This document shows positions 52,271 through 62,017 of a stretch of 64,000 nt of DNA, piece by piece. This DNA is from Gemmatimonadota bacterium. Its GTDB lineage: Bacteria > Gemmatimonadota > Gemmatimonadetes > Gemmatimonadales > GWC2-71-9. Position 1 is the stretch's first letter, and each line of letters starts with the position of its first letter. A program made the translations under genes and the position numbers. Location: positions 42,968-106,967 of the forward strand of contig VGVQ01000004.1 of assembly GCA_016874005.1 (NCBI GenBank). Direction: 5' to 3'. The notes under the pieces are model-generated. The model saw only the letters and a list, made by a program, of their open reading frames with translations, searched no databases and was not told where the DNA came from.

Positions 52271-55200
52271 ATGTCCTTGGTCAGTCGTAGTCTCGCGGTG
52301 TTCGTTGCCGCGGGTCTCGGTCTCGCACCGGGTGTGAGCGCTCAGCCACGTTTGGCCCGTTCCGATGGGTTGCCGGGGCTGCTCGAACGGCCGGCGTTGC
52401 TGGAGGTTCGCGGGGTCAGCATCACCGAGGCGTTGACCAACCTCTCGGAGCAGTCGGGTGTGGTGGTCGCGTTCAGTCCGACGTTGCTGGCCGCCGACGG
52501 ACGGCGAGTCGATTGCCGGTGCCGCGATGTCTCGGTGGCCGAGGCGCTCGACGTAGTGCTGTCGGGCACCACGTTTCGTTATGCGGTCCGCGATGGTCAA
52601 GTCATCGTGACGCCGGGCCCGCGGCCAGCGCAGCGGCGGAGTGGAGGCGATGGTTCGCCGGCGACCGACTTCGCACTGGTCGGAACGGCTGAGGCGACGG
52701 TCCGGTCGACCGACCGCAACGTGGGCGAGGTGACCGCGCTGCAAGACGGCACCGTGTCGGGGACGGTGGTCGATCAGGCGACCAAGCAGCCGTTGCTTGG
52801 CGCGAGGGTGACCGCGGTGGGAACGTTGCGCTGGGCTCAGACGGACACTCGCGGCGCGTTCAGCCTCGCGGGGCTCACCGGCCAAGAGGTGACCGTCGAG
52901 GTGGTCCGGGTGGGCTACCGCCGGCTGACTCAGACGGTTCGGGTTGGCTCCACCGGCGTGACCCTCGAGTTGGCGCCGCAGGTCATCAAACTCGATGAGT
53001 TGGTCGTGACGGGGACGGCGTCACAGCAGGAGGCGCGATCCTATGGTAATGCGGTGACGCGGGTCAATGCGGTGGCGCTGGAAGAAATCGCGCCGGCCGC
53101 CACGCTGCAGAACATTCTGGCGACCCAAGTGCCCGGGTTGGCGTTTCAGTCGGCGGGCGGCAACATCGGGTCTGGTGGGACGACGCGGTTGCGGGGTGCG
53201 TCGAGCATCGCGCTCGGATCCAATCCGCTGCTGTACGTCGACGGGGTGCGGGTGGACAACAATCCTTCGGCGGGGTCGCCGCGGGCGTTCTTCGACGGCA
53301 AGATCGGCAACGATACTCGCTACGGCAACTCGCGGATCAACGACCTCAATCCAGACGAGATCGAGTCGATCCAGGTCATCAAGGGGCCGTCGGCGGCGAC
53401 GATTTACGGCACCGAGGCCTCCAACGGGGTCATCCAAATCGTGACCAAGCGTGGGCGGGCGGGGCGACCGGAGGTCCAGATCACCGCCAAGCAGGGGGCG
53501 ACGTGGCTGCCCAACCCGGAGAAGCTGTTCCAGTCGAAGTACTACCGGGCCCAGGACGGAAGCGTCAAGGAGTTCAACGTCTTGACCAACGACCGGACGG
53601 TGGGCTTCCCGGTGACTCGATACGGGTTCTGCCCGGAGCCCTACAAGCAGGACGGCGACGCCTGTAAAGGAACCCCGTTCAGCACCGGGATGTTGAGTTC
53701 GGTCGGCGCCTCGATCGGCGGGGGCAGCGAGGCGATTCGATACTTCCTCTCGGCGGACTTCGATCGGGAGGAAGGGACGGTCAGCTACAACTGGCAGAAC
53801 AAGATCTCGACTCGGGCCAACATCAACTGGGCGCCGCGGGAGGCGTTTGGGGCGGACATCGGGATCGGGTACACTCGGAGCAAGCTCCGGTCGCAGGCGC
53901 CGATGAATCAGCCGGTCATCTTGGGGCTCGACTTTGCCTGCCCCAGCCCGGGGTGCGAGCCGGGGCGCAATCTCCCTAACGGCGCGGATGGTCCGTTCCG
54001 GGGGTACCAGTTCGTGTTGCCGGAGCGGCTCGCCAACGAGACCGAGGGTTTCGACGATGTCGACCGGATCATGGTCAACTCGACCTTCCGCCATCGGCCA
54101 TTCCGCTGGCTCAGCCACCGGGTCACGCTGGGGGGCGACGTCGGGCTTCAGCGGCTCAGCGGGTTGGCGCGCCGATCCGAAGGCGCCTTCCGAACGGGGT
54201 ACTCCTTGCCGAACGGCGGCCGCGCGTTGTACAACCGCGACGTGTCGTATCTCAGCGTCGACTATGGCGCGAGCGCCGGGTTCGACTTGGGTAAGAGTTT
54301 GCGATCCGAGACGTCGGCCGGGGCGCAGTACTACGGGAAGCGGACCCATATCTCCTTCTCGACGTCGGAGAATCTCGCGGTCAGGAGTCTCGAGACGCTC
54401 GGGGCCGGGTCGATTCGGAATACCGACGAGGAGCTGATCGAGAACAAGACCTTCGGCGCCTACGCCCAAGAGCAGCTCGCGTGGAAGAACCGGTTGTTCC
54501 TGACCGCGGCGTTGCGGGGCGATGACAACAGCGCCTTCGGGACCGACTTCGATTTCGTGGTGTACCCGAAGTTCTCGGCGTCGTGGGTGCTCACCGACGA
54601 ACCGGCGTTCAAGGGGTTGAGCGGATTGTTCAGCGCGCTCAAGCTCCGGGGGGCGTGGGGTAAGGCTGGTCAGCAGCCGGACGCTTTCGTGGCGCTGCAG
54701 ACGTTTCGCCCGTACGTCGGCGACGCCGGCGCGATCGGTCTCACCACGGACAACTTCGGTAACCCGGCGCTCGAGCCGGAGGTGACCAAGGAGATCGAGG
54801 TCGGCTTCGACGCCGGGTTGTTCAACGAGCGGATCGGACTCGAATTCACCTGGTACAACAAGACTACCAACGACGCCATCATCCCGGTGCAGTTGCCGGT
54901 GTCGACCGGGTTCGCGGGTACCCGGCTCCTCAATCTCGGGACGATTCGCAATCGCGGGGCCGAGATCGCGGCCAACGCCACGGTCTATCGGAGCCGAGGG
55001 CTCACGATCGATCTGCGGTCGTCGCTGTCGTTCAACGACAACGAGGTGCTCAGTCTCGGTGAAGGGCGGGCCGCGTTGGCTGGACCGAGTTCGGCGCAGT
55101 TCAACCAGTTCCACGTGCCCGGGTTCCCGATTGCGTCGATCTGGGGTCGGCGGGTGGTCTCGTCGACGTTGACCAACGGGGTCGCGACCAACGTGATGTG

Positions 55201-55807
55201 CGAAGGTGGCGACTTGATCCCCGGGACCACCTTCTCGCGCGGCGGCGGGGCCCCGGTTCCGTGTGCCCAGGCGCCGCAGATCTTCTTTGGGAGCGTCTTG
55301 CCGACCTGGCAGGGCGCCAGCAGCGTGACCGTGGCGGTTGGCTCGAACATCCAGGTGTACGCGCAGATCGACTACCTCGGTGGAAGCTATAACCGGATTT
55401 CCGAGGTCAGCGGCCCGAACATCACCTTCCGGAACAGTGAGGCGGCGGTTCTGGCCAACGATCCGATCCTGGAGGGAATTCGGTCGCTCACGTTCGACAG
55501 CCGGGCCCAAGCCAACACGATGCGGACCGGGTTCGCCAAGCTAAGGGACGTGTCGTTCACCTATACCTTCTCGACACCGTTGGCCCGGAAGTTCGGAACC
55601 GATCGGATGTCGATCACGGCCTCGGCCCGGAACCTCTGGACTGTCTGGCAGTCGCAGAAGGAACTGTTCGGCCGGCGGATGAAAGACCCCGAGGGCCGCT
55701 TGAACGGGTTCTTCTACGCCGGCGACCCGGGCGGCCTCGCGGCGAATCAGCAGGATGTCTGGCCGCCGGCCCGGCGCTTCCTGGTGACGCTCCGGATGGG
55801 GCTCTAA
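52271..55807 (+). CDS. SusC/RagA-type TonB-dependent outer-membrane transporter with STN domain
   Basis: 1178 aa from the ATG at 52271, with AAGGAGG upstream. After the signal peptide comes an STN domain (about residues 45-118, SITEALTNLSEQSGVVVAFSP to VRDGQVIVTP). A carboxypeptidase-regulatory-like beta domain (GTVSGTVVDQATKQPLLGARV) and the plug domain (LQNILATQVPGL, LYVDGVRVDNN, IESIQVIKGPSAATIYGTEASNG) follow, then a long beta-barrel to LRMGL. The STN domain identifies a transducer that signals to FecR. The nutrient is unknown. The reading frame is intact although both neighbours in the operon carry lesions. Confidence 0.95.
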   Translation: MSLVSRSLAVFVAAGLGLAPGVSAQPRLARSDGLPGLLERPALLEVRGVSITEALTNLSEQSGVVVAFSPTLLAADGRRVDCRCRDVSVAEALDVVLSGTTFRYAVRDGQVIVTPGPRPAQRRSGGDGSPATDFALVGTAEATVRSTDRNVGEVTALQDGTVSGTVVDQATKQPLLGARVTAVGTLRWAQTDTRGAFSLAGLTGQEVTVEVVRVGYRRLTQTVRVGSTGVTLELAPQVIKLDELVVTGTASQQEARSYGNAVTRVNAVALEEIAPAATLQNILATQVPGLAFQSAGGNIGSGGTTRLRGASSIALGSNPLLYVDGVRVDNNPSAGSPRAFFDGKIGNDTRYGNSRINDLNPDEIESIQVIKGPSAATIYGTEASNGVIQIVTKRGRAGRPEVQITAKQGATWLPNPEKLFQSKYYRAQDGSVKEFNVLTNDRTVGFPVTRYGFCPEPYKQDGDACKGTPFSTGMLSSVGASIGGGSEAIRYFLSADFDREEGTVSYNWQNKISTRANINWAPREAFGADIGIGYTRSKLRSQAPMNQPVILGLDFACPSPGCEPGRNLPNGADGPFRGYQFVLPERLANETEGFDDVDRIMVNSTFRHRPFRWLSHRVTLGGDVGLQRLSGLARRSEGAFRTGYSLPNGGRALYNRDVSYLSVDYGASAGFDLGKSLRSETSAGAQYYGKRTHISFSTSENLAVRSLETLGAGSIRNTDEELIENKTFGAYAQEQLAWKNRLFLTAALRGDDNSAFGTDFDFVVYPKFSASWVLTDEPAFKGLSGLFSALKLRGAWGKAGQQPDAFVALQTFRPYVGDAGAIGLTTDNFGNPALEPEVTKEIEVGFDAGLFNERIGLEFTWYNKTTNDAIIPVQLPVSTGFAGTRLLNLGTIRNRGAEIAANATVYRSRGLTIDLRSSLSFNDNEVLSLGEGRAALAGPSSAQFNQFHVPGFPIASIWGRRVVSSTLTNGVATNVMCEGGDLIPGTTFSRGGGAPVPCAQAPQIFFGSVLPTWQGASSVTVAVGSNIQVYAQIDYLGGSYNRISEVSGPNITFRNSEAAVLANDPILEGIRSLTFDSRAQANTMRTGFAKLRDVSFTYTFSTPLARKFGTDRMSITASARNLWTVWQSQKELFGRRMKDPEGRLNGFFYAGDPGGLAANQQDVWPPARRFLVTLRMGL

Positions 55808-55852
55808 ATGCGAAATCCTACTGTTGATCCACGCGGAGGAAGGAAGACCGCA

Positions 55853-57169
55853 ATGCTTCGGAAGATGATTCGCCGCGATGGCGTAGCGGCGCTCGCCGCC
55901 CTGGGTCTGCTTGGGACCGCGGCATGTAGTGATTTGCTCGATGTCGAACTTCCGGGTCGAGTCATCACCGAGCAGCTCGACGATCCGGCCCTTGCGACGG
56001 CGTTGGCGAACGGGGTCGTCATCACCTTCGAGTGCGCCTGGACGCAATATGTCGCGGCCGCCAACGCGATGTCGGACTAGGTGATTTCGACGTCGGGTCA
56101 AGGCAATACCAACGTGTGGGGCTTACGGAACATCATCAACACCAACTTGAACCTCACCGACAACTGCGACGGGGCCGTTGGGGGCTACAATTTCCTGGTA
56201 CCGCTACAGACCACCCGGGTGCTCGGCGATCAGAACTTCGCTTTGATCGGCGGGTTTCCAGACGCGCGGGTGACCAACAAGGCGCTGTTGCAAGCGACAG
56301 TGAAGACCTACGCCGCGTACGCCACAATCGCGCTCGGCGAGGCGTTTTGTGAGATGGCGTTCAACCAGGGGCCGATTCAGACGCCGACCCAGGTGCTGCA
56401 GGATGCTCAGGCCCGGTTCACGGAGTCGCTCAACTTGGCCACCACGGCGAACAGCACCGATCTAAGAAACATGTCGTTGGTGGGCCGAGCCCGGGTGCGG
56501 CTGGGTCTCGGCGACTTCGCGGGTGCCCGGGCGGATGCGGAGCAGGTGCCGGCGACCTATGTCAAGAACGCCACCCGCGGGGCGGTGGACCGCCATCGCT
56601 GGAACCTGCTCTACGAGTTCCAGAACAACGAGGTGACCCAGGGCCTTCGACACGTGACGATCGCGCCGGCCTTCCGAGATGTCCGCTGGCAGGGCGTGCC
56701 GGATCCCCGGGTCCGAGTGACCGCGACCACCTTGACGGCGGGCGACAACGTGTCGCTCTTGTACCGGCATGCCAAGGCGTTGAGTCGGAGTGATCCGGTG
56801 TTGCTCGCGTCGGGCCGCGAGGCTCGGCTGATCGTGGCGGAGGCGGCGGCGCGGACGGGCGACCTGCCCACGGCGCGGACCATCATCAACGCGCTCCATA
56901 CCGCCGCGAACATTCCGGGGTACGACCCCGGGAACACCGCGACTCAGAACGATGTGATCGCCCAGGTCATCGAGGAGCGGGTCCGGGAGTTCTTCATGGA
57001 AATCGGGGCCCGGTACAGCGATCATCTCCGGTTTCGGAACACGGCGTTCAAGATCCCGTTCCGGGGCGAGCCGGGTTCGGTGCACCCGAACGGGGTGGAT
57101 CACCGGAACCAGCAGTACGGCTCGACCACCTGCGTGCCGCTGGCCCTGTCGGAAACGCTCGGCCGGTAG
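55853..57169 (+). pseudogene. SusD/RagB family lipoprotein gene interrupted by an in-frame TAG
   Basis: The ATG at 55853 starts a lipoprotein leader (AALAALGLLGTAAC then SDLLDVELPG, typical for SusD). After 75 codons an in-frame TAG at 56078-56080 follows NAMSD, and the same frame continues at once with VISTSGQGNTNVWGLRN for 362 more residues to 57169. The downstream TPR-like helices (TVKTYAAYATIALGEAFCEM, LIVAEAAARTGDLPTARTIIN) and the FMEIGARYSDHLRF end are well conserved. A single CAG-to-TAG change would explain it. Without suppression only a 75-residue stub is made, so glycan or peptide capture by the SusC partner should be lost. Confidence 0.87.
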
Positions 57170-57193
57170 TAGCGTGTTGCGGTAGCCAGCGCG

Positions 57194-57258
57194 ACGGGTG
57201 AGCGAGGCGGACTTGCTCACCCGTTGCCACGTCGGGGAGCCGGCCGGTCTCGGCTCCC
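57194..57258 (+). terminator. Two hairpins at the end of the SusCD operon
   Basis: ACGGGTGAGC (57194-57203) pairs perfectly with GCTCACCCGT (57215-57224), and GGGAGCC (57235-57241) pairs with GGCTCCC (57252-57258). They lie between the SusD gene and the aminotransferase gene. No T-run follows; Rho-independent function is uncertain. Confidence 0.5.
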
Positions 57259-57313
57259 GTCGGTCGCGCCAGGACGAACCGGGCCGTTGAAGGCCTTGAA
57301 GGAGCACCCGACG

Positions 57314-58645
57314 ATGACAGCAACCTCCCCGGCGAGCCAACGGACTTCGCCGGCATCGGGTCGGCTCTACCAAGAGGCGACCCAGTACCTCCCCGGGGGT
57401 ACCTCACGGATCCATTACTGGTTCGACCCCTACCCGATCTTCGCCCGTTCAGGCCGGGGCTGCCGGCTGACCGACGTCGACGGCGTGGAGCGGATCGACT
57501 TCCTCAACAACATGACGTCGTTGATTCACGGCCACGCCCACCCGGCGATCAACGCCGCGATTCGCGACCAGCTCGAGCGCGGCACTGCATTCTCGGAGCC
57601 GACCGAGTCGGAGGTGGCCCTGGCCAAGCTGATCGTCGACCGGGTCAAATCGGTCGAGCGGATCCGGTTCGGCAATTCGGGAACCGAGTCGGTGATGCTC
57701 GGCGTGAAGTTGGCCCGGGAATTCACCGGGCGGGACAAGATCGCCAAGTTCGAGGGCTTCTACCACGGGTATTACGACTACGTCCAGACCAGCGTGCGGA
57801 GCACCCCGGCCAACTGGGGCCCGGCCGGCGAGCCTGCCACCACGGCCAACTCGGGCGGACTCTCGTCCAGCGTGCTTGGCGAGGTGGTGACCTTTCCGTT
57901 CAACGACCTCGACGCCGCCGAGCGGCTACTGACGAAATGCGGATCGTCGATCGCTTGCTTCCTGGTCGATCCCCTGGCGAGCCAAGCCGGCGGCCCGGTG
58001 CCGGGTTCGGGATACCTCGATGGCCTAACTCAACTGTGCCGGAAGCACAGGGTTGTCCTCCTCTACGACGAAGTGGTCAGCTTTCGACTCGCGAGCGGGG
58101 GAGGGCAGGAGAAGTTCGGGGGGACCCCGGACCTGACCGCGTTCGGCAAGATCATCGGCGGTGGGCTGCCGGTCGGCGCCATCGGCGGTCGCGCCGACAT
58201 CATGGCCTTGCTCGACCCGAGCCACGGTCCGCCGCGGGTTTTGTCCGGTGGCACGTTCTCGGGAAACCCGCTCACCATGACGGCCGGTCGAGTGGCGCTC
58301 GAGCTTCTGACGCCGGAGGAGTTTGCTCGGCTCGATCGGCTGGGCGTCCGGATTCGCGAGGGCGTCAACCGGATCTTCGCGGATGCCGGCGAGCCGTTCC
58401 GAATGGCGGGCCAGGGGTCGCTCTGCCGGTTGAACCCGACGGCCGAGCCGGTCACCGACTACCGTTCGCTGGTGCAGTCGGCCGCGTCACCGGAGCGGAT
58501 GGCACGCCTGCACCGGCACCTTCTCGACCAAGGGATGATCATCGCTCGGATGGGGATGGCCTGCCTCTCGACGCCAATGGGGGAGGCCGAAATCGACGAC
58601 TTCATCCGCGCGGTCGGCAACGCGGTGGACAGGCTTCCGCGGTGA
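57314..58645 (+). CDS. Class III PLP aminotransferase (glutamate-1-semialdehyde-aminomutase-like)
   Basis: 443 aa from the ATG at 57314 (AAGGAG upstream). The N-terminal YLPGGTSRIHYWFDPYPIF and DVDGVERIDFLNNMTSLIHGHAHP, the phosphate-binding GNSGTESV, the DEV of LLYDEVVSFRL and the PLP lysine in AFGKIIGGGLPVGA are present. It differs from HemL in many places, so it is a catabolic aminotransferase or aminomutase of the same subgroup rather than a haem-synthesis enzyme. It is the first gene of a six-gene operon; the permease starts within its stop (GTGA). Confidence 0.9.
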   Translation: MTATSPASQRTSPASGRLYQEATQYLPGGTSRIHYWFDPYPIFARSGRGCRLTDVDGVERIDFLNNMTSLIHGHAHPAINAAIRDQLERGTAFSEPTESEVALAKLIVDRVKSVERIRFGNSGTESVMLGVKLAREFTGRDKIAKFEGFYHGYYDYVQTSVRSTPANWGPAGEPATTANSGGLSSSVLGEVVTFPFNDLDAAERLLTKCGSSIACFLVDPLASQAGGPVPGSGYLDGLTQLCRKHRVVLLYDEVVSFRLASGGGQEKFGGTPDLTAFGKIIGGGLPVGAIGGRADIMALLDPSHGPPRVLSGGTFSGNPLTMTAGRVALELLTPEEFARLDRLGVRIREGVNRIFADAGEPFRMAGQGSLCRLNPTAEPVTDYRSLVQSAASPERMARLHRHLLDQGMIIARMGMACLSTPMGEAEIDDFIRAVGNAVDRLPR

Positions 58646-59997
58646 GCAGCCAGCCCGGTGAGACTGGCCTCCGGCGCGGCCTCGGGCCGGTCGAGGCGAT
58701 GGCGCTGGTCGTCGGTGGGACGATCGGTACCAGCATTTTCCTGGTGCCGAGCGCCATTGCCCAGGAGGTCGGCTCCCCGGGACTCGAGTTGGCGACCTGG
58801 ATCGTCACCGGGCTCTTGGCCCTCTGCGGGGCCCTGAGCTTCGCCGAGTTGGCGGGTGCCATTCCGGAGACCGGTGGCACCTATCAGTTCCTGAAGCGGG
58901 CCTACCCTGGCACCCCGATCGCGTTTCTGTTCGGCTGGATGATGTTCTTCGCCTACGCGGCCGGCGCGACCGCGGTGACCGCCTCGCTCGCGGCGCAGTA
59001 TGCCGGGCACTTTCTCCCCGGGCTGGCCGCGCCGGGTTCCTGGGGCGTCAAGATCCTCGCGGTGGCGATCATCATGACCTTCGCGGGGGTCAACTGTCTG
59101 GGCGTTCGGGAAGGCGGTACCACCCAGACGGTCCTCACCATCCTCAAAGTCGGCGGCCTGCTCACGGTGGTGGGGGTCTGCTTTCTCCTGGGGGACGGCA
59201 GTGTGACGAACTACCTGCCGATCCTCCCCGAAGGTCGGAGCGCCGCCGAGATGACGAGTTCGGTCGGGACCGCGATGATCCTGACCATCTTCAGCTACAG
59301 CGGCTGGTACTTCATCACCCATGTGGCCGGCGAGGTGAGGGAACCGGAGAAGAACCTGCCCCGGGCGATCTTCGGCGGGATGGTGGTGCTGATTCTCCTC
59401 TATCTGACGATCAACGCCGCCTATCTCTGGGTCCTGCCGTTCGACCGGCTGGCGGCGTCGCCCCGGGTGGCCGCGGACGCGATGAACGTGGTGCTCGGAC
59501 CGGCCAGCGCCGGTGTGATGGCGGTGGTGGTGCTGCTGTCTGGACTGGGCGGGGTCAACGCCCAGCTGCTCAACTACCCCCGGATCACCTTTTCGTTGGC
59601 GCAGGACGGTCTCTTTTTCAACCGGCTGGCCCGGATCCACCCCACCTGGCGGACCCCGGCGATCGCCATCGTGGTGTTCGGCGTGGTCGCATCGCTGTTC
59701 GCGCTGTCGGGCAATTACCAGCAGATTCTCACCTACGTCGGATTCGTGGGTCAGCTGTTCATGATGCTCACCGTGGTCGGCCTGATCATCCTGAGGGTCA
59801 GGGAGCCGAACCTGCCGAGGCCGTTCAGGGTGCCGCTGTACCCGGTGGTGCCGGTGGTGTACATCGCGATACTCCTCTGGTATCTGAGCAACCTGCTGAT
59901 CGCGCGGCTGATGCCGAGCCTGGTGGGTATCGGGATCGTGGCGGCGGGCCTTCCATTCTATTGGTATTGGTCGGGGAAGAAATCGAGGGCGCAATGA
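58642..59997 (+). CDS. APC family amino acid permease
   Basis: 451 aa from a GTG at 58642 that overlaps the aminotransferase stop, with about 12 helices. The APC signature in helix 1 (GGTIGTSIFLVPSAIAQEVGSPG) and the helix 2 and 3 motif FAELAGAIPETGGTYQFLKRAYP are clear; YSGWYFITHVAGEVREPEKNLPRAI is the conserved helix 6-7 region. It should import an amino acid or amine that the coupled aminotransferase then processes. Its stop overlaps the thiolase start (ATGA). Confidence 0.93.
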   Translation: MSSQPGETGLRRGLGPVEAMALVVGGTIGTSIFLVPSAIAQEVGSPGLELATWIVTGLLALCGALSFAELAGAIPETGGTYQFLKRAYPGTPIAFLFGWMMFFAYAAGATAVTASLAAQYAGHFLPGLAAPGSWGVKILAVAIIMTFAGVNCLGVREGGTTQTVLTILKVGGLLTVVGVCFLLGDGSVTNYLPILPEGRSAAEMTSSVGTAMILTIFSYSGWYFITHVAGEVREPEKNLPRAIFGGMVVLILLYLTINAAYLWVLPFDRLAASPRVAADAMNVVLGPASAGVMAVVVLLSGLGGVNAQLLNYPRITFSLAQDGLFFNRLARIHPTWRTPAIAIVVFGVVASLFALSGNYQQILTYVGFVGQLFMMLTVVGLIILRVREPNLPRPFRVPLYPVVPVVYIAILLWYLSNLLIARLMPSLVGIGIVAAGLPFYWYWSGKKSRAQ

Positions 59998-61178
59998 GAA
60001 CGGTGCTAGTGGCCGGCGTCGGGATGATCCCGTTCGCCAAGCCCGGCAAGAGCGACCCGTATCACGCCATGGGTGCCAGCGCGGCGCGAGCGGCGCTCGA
60101 GGACGCGGGGCTCTCCTATCGGGCCATCGAGCAAGCCTACGTTGGCTACGTCTTCGGCGACAGCTGCTCCGGGCAGCGGGCTCTCTACGGGGTCGGCCTG
60201 ACCGGCGTGCCGATCGTCAACGTCAACAACAACTGCTCGACCGGATCGACGGCCTTGTTTCTGGCTCGACAGGCGGTGGCGTCGGGCGCGGTGGAGTGCG
60301 CCCTGGCGTTGGGTTTCGAGCAGATGGTGCCGGGCCCCTTGACCAAGACGTACCAGGACCGTCCCACCCCGACCGACGAGTTCGTGGCCGCGGTGGACCG
60401 GACGGTCGGGGTCGACAAGTCGGCGCCGATCGCGCCGCAGTATTTCGCGGCCGCCGGTCGCCAGCACATGGAGCGGTTCGGGACCAAGCCGGCCACCTTC
60501 GCCAAGATCAGCGTCAAGGCCCGCCGGCACGCCGCGAACAATCCTTTCGCGCTGTTCCGTGAGCCGGTGACCGAGGAAGAGGTGCTGGCGTCGCCGGCGG
60601 TGGCCCCGCCGCTCACTCGGCTCCAGTGCTGCCCACCGACCTGCGGCGCCGCCGCCGCCGTCGTCTGCTCGGAGGAGTTTGCCCGCTCGCGAGGGTTGTC
60701 CGGCACCGTGCGGATCGTGGCGCAGGCGATGACCACCGACATCGACGGCACCTTCGACTCGGGCGACATGCTCCGGGTGGTCGGAGCCGACATGGCCCGG
60801 GAAGCATCGGCCAGGGTCTACCGAGCCGCGGGAATCGGACCGGAGGACGTTGACGTGGTCGAGTTGCACGATTGCTTCACCGCCAACGAGTTGATCGCCT
60901 ACGAGGCCCTGGGATTGACGGAGCCGGGGACCGCCGAGCGTTTCGTCATGGACGGCGACAACACCTACGGAGGCCGGGTCGTGACCAACCCGTCTGGCGG
61001 GCTTCTCTCCAAGGGCCATCCGCTCGGGGCCACGGGACTGGCCCAGTGCACCGAGCTGGTCTGGCAGCTTCGGGGCACGGCGGGGGCCCGTCAGGTGGAG
61101 GGGGCCCGGATCGCCCTGCAGCACAACTTGGGATTGGGTGGGGCCTGCGTGGTGACCATGTATCGGAAGGAGCGTTAG
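59994..61178 (+). CDS. SCP-x-type thiolase/acetyl-CoA acetyltransferase
   Basis: 394 aa. The nucleophile C81 is in NVNNNCSTGSTAL, and the conserved HDCFTANEL and KGHPLGATGLAQC motifs supply the active-site His and Cys positions of the thiolase superfamily. It belongs to the lipid-transfer (SCP-x) group, which cleaves branched or bulky 3-oxoacyl-CoAs. Unlike animal SCPx, the SCP2 domain is absent. The next gene begins directly after its stop (TAG-GTG). Confidence 0.92.
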   Translation: MRTVLVAGVGMIPFAKPGKSDPYHAMGASAARAALEDAGLSYRAIEQAYVGYVFGDSCSGQRALYGVGLTGVPIVNVNNNCSTGSTALFLARQAVASGAVECALALGFEQMVPGPLTKTYQDRPTPTDEFVAAVDRTVGVDKSAPIAPQYFAAAGRQHMERFGTKPATFAKISVKARRHAANNPFALFREPVTEEEVLASPAVAPPLTRLQCCPPTCGAAAAVVCSEEFARSRGLSGTVRIVAQAMTTDIDGTFDSGDMLRVVGADMAREASARVYRAAGIGPEDVDVVELHDCFTANELIAYEALGLTEPGTAERFVMDGDNTYGGRVVTNPSGGLLSKGHPLGATGLAQCTELVWQLRGTAGARQVEGARIALQHNLGLGGACVVTMYRKER

Positions 61179-62009
61179 GTGGGTAGCCTCGACGGGAAGG
61201 TCGCGATCGTCAGCGGGAGCGGCCGGGGGATCGGACGGGCCATCGCCGCCAAATTCGCTCGCGAGGGCGCCAAGGTGGCGGTCAACGATCTCGATTCCGA
61301 GGCGTGCGCCGCGGCGGTGGCCGAGATCCGGGCCGCGGGCGGGGTGGCGGAGGGGTGTCCGGGGAGCGTGACCGAGGCCGGCTTCGCCGAGCGATTCGTC
61401 CGGACGGCGGTCGAGGGATTCGGCGGGCTCGACATCATCGTCAACAACGCCGGCTACACTTGGGACAACGTCATCCAGAAGATGACCGACGAGCAGTGGG
61501 ACGCGATTCTCGCCGTCCACCTGACGGCCCCGTTTCGGATTCTCCGCGCCGCCTCCGAGTTCATTCGGGCGGCGGCCAAGCGGGAAGGGGAGGCCGGGAT
61601 GCCGCGGCACCGCAAGGTGGTCAACATCTCCTCGGTGTCGGGGACGGTCGGGAACGCCGGCCAGGCCAACTACTCCTCGGCCAAGGCGGGGATCATCGGC
61701 CTGACCCGGGCACTCGCCAAGGAGTGGGGCCGCTATCGGGTCAACGTCAACGCCGTGGCGTTCGGGTTGATCGAGACTCGGCTCACCACCGCGCCGGCGC
61801 ACGGCGGGGCGACCATTCAGATCGAGGGTCGAACCATCCCGGTGGGGATCAATCCGGACGCCTTCAGCAAGCTCGCCCAGATCATCCCGCTCGGTCGGGC
61901 CGGCACCCCCGAAGACGCCGCGGGGGCGGTGTATCTCCTCTGCTTGCCGGAATCCGACTACATCTCCGGGGAGTGTGTCACCTGTGGCGGCGGATACAAA
62001 ATGTCGTGA
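61179..62009 (+). CDS. Short-chain dehydrogenase/reductase
   Basis: 276 aa from a GTG directly after the thiolase stop. SDR motifs: [11 protein letters not shown], the NNAG of [11 protein letters not shown], the catalytic Ser in [10 protein letters not shown] and YSSAK (YxxxK). An extended loop ([18 protein letters not shown]) after the catalytic region makes it longer than FabG. Located with a thiolase, it probably works as a 3-hydroxyacyl-CoA dehydrogenase. The dehydratase gene starts 8 bp after its stop. Confidence 0.92.
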   Translation: MGSLDGKVAIVSGSGRGIGRAIAAKFAREGAKVAVNDLDSEACAAAVAEIRAAGGVAEGCPGSVTEAGFAERFVRTAVEGFGGLDIIVNNAGYTWDNVIQKMTDEQWDAILAVHLTAPFRILRAASEFIRAAAKREGEAGMPRHRKVVNISSVSGTVGNAGQANYSSAKAGIIGLTRALAKEWGRYRVNVNAVAFGLIETRLTTAPAHGGATIQIEGRTIPVGINPDAFSKLAQIIPLGRAGTPEDAAGAVYLLCLPESDYISGECVTCGGGYKMS

Positions 62010-62017
62010 GGGGTCCC

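Noticed and set aside
53021..55510. 829-codon minus-strand frame inside the SusC gene
   Set aside because: Pure antisense of the TonB-dependent receptor gene, rich in Arg, Pro and Asp, with no start signal.
56078..56080. TAG in the SusD gene as pyrrolysine or a programmed recoding site
   Set aside because: No recoding element or Pyl gene was seen, and the neighbouring residues fit a simple Gln-to-stop change. The sigma gene in the same operon is also broken, so decay or sequencing error is simpler.
58459..59994. 511-codon minus-strand frame opposite the APC permease gene
   Set aside because: Its His/Arg/Gln-rich translation is the mirror of a membrane protein gene, with no recognisable fold.
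60006..61802. 598-codon minus-strand frame opposite the thiolase and SDR genes
   Set aside because: Antisense shadow over two well-supported genes.
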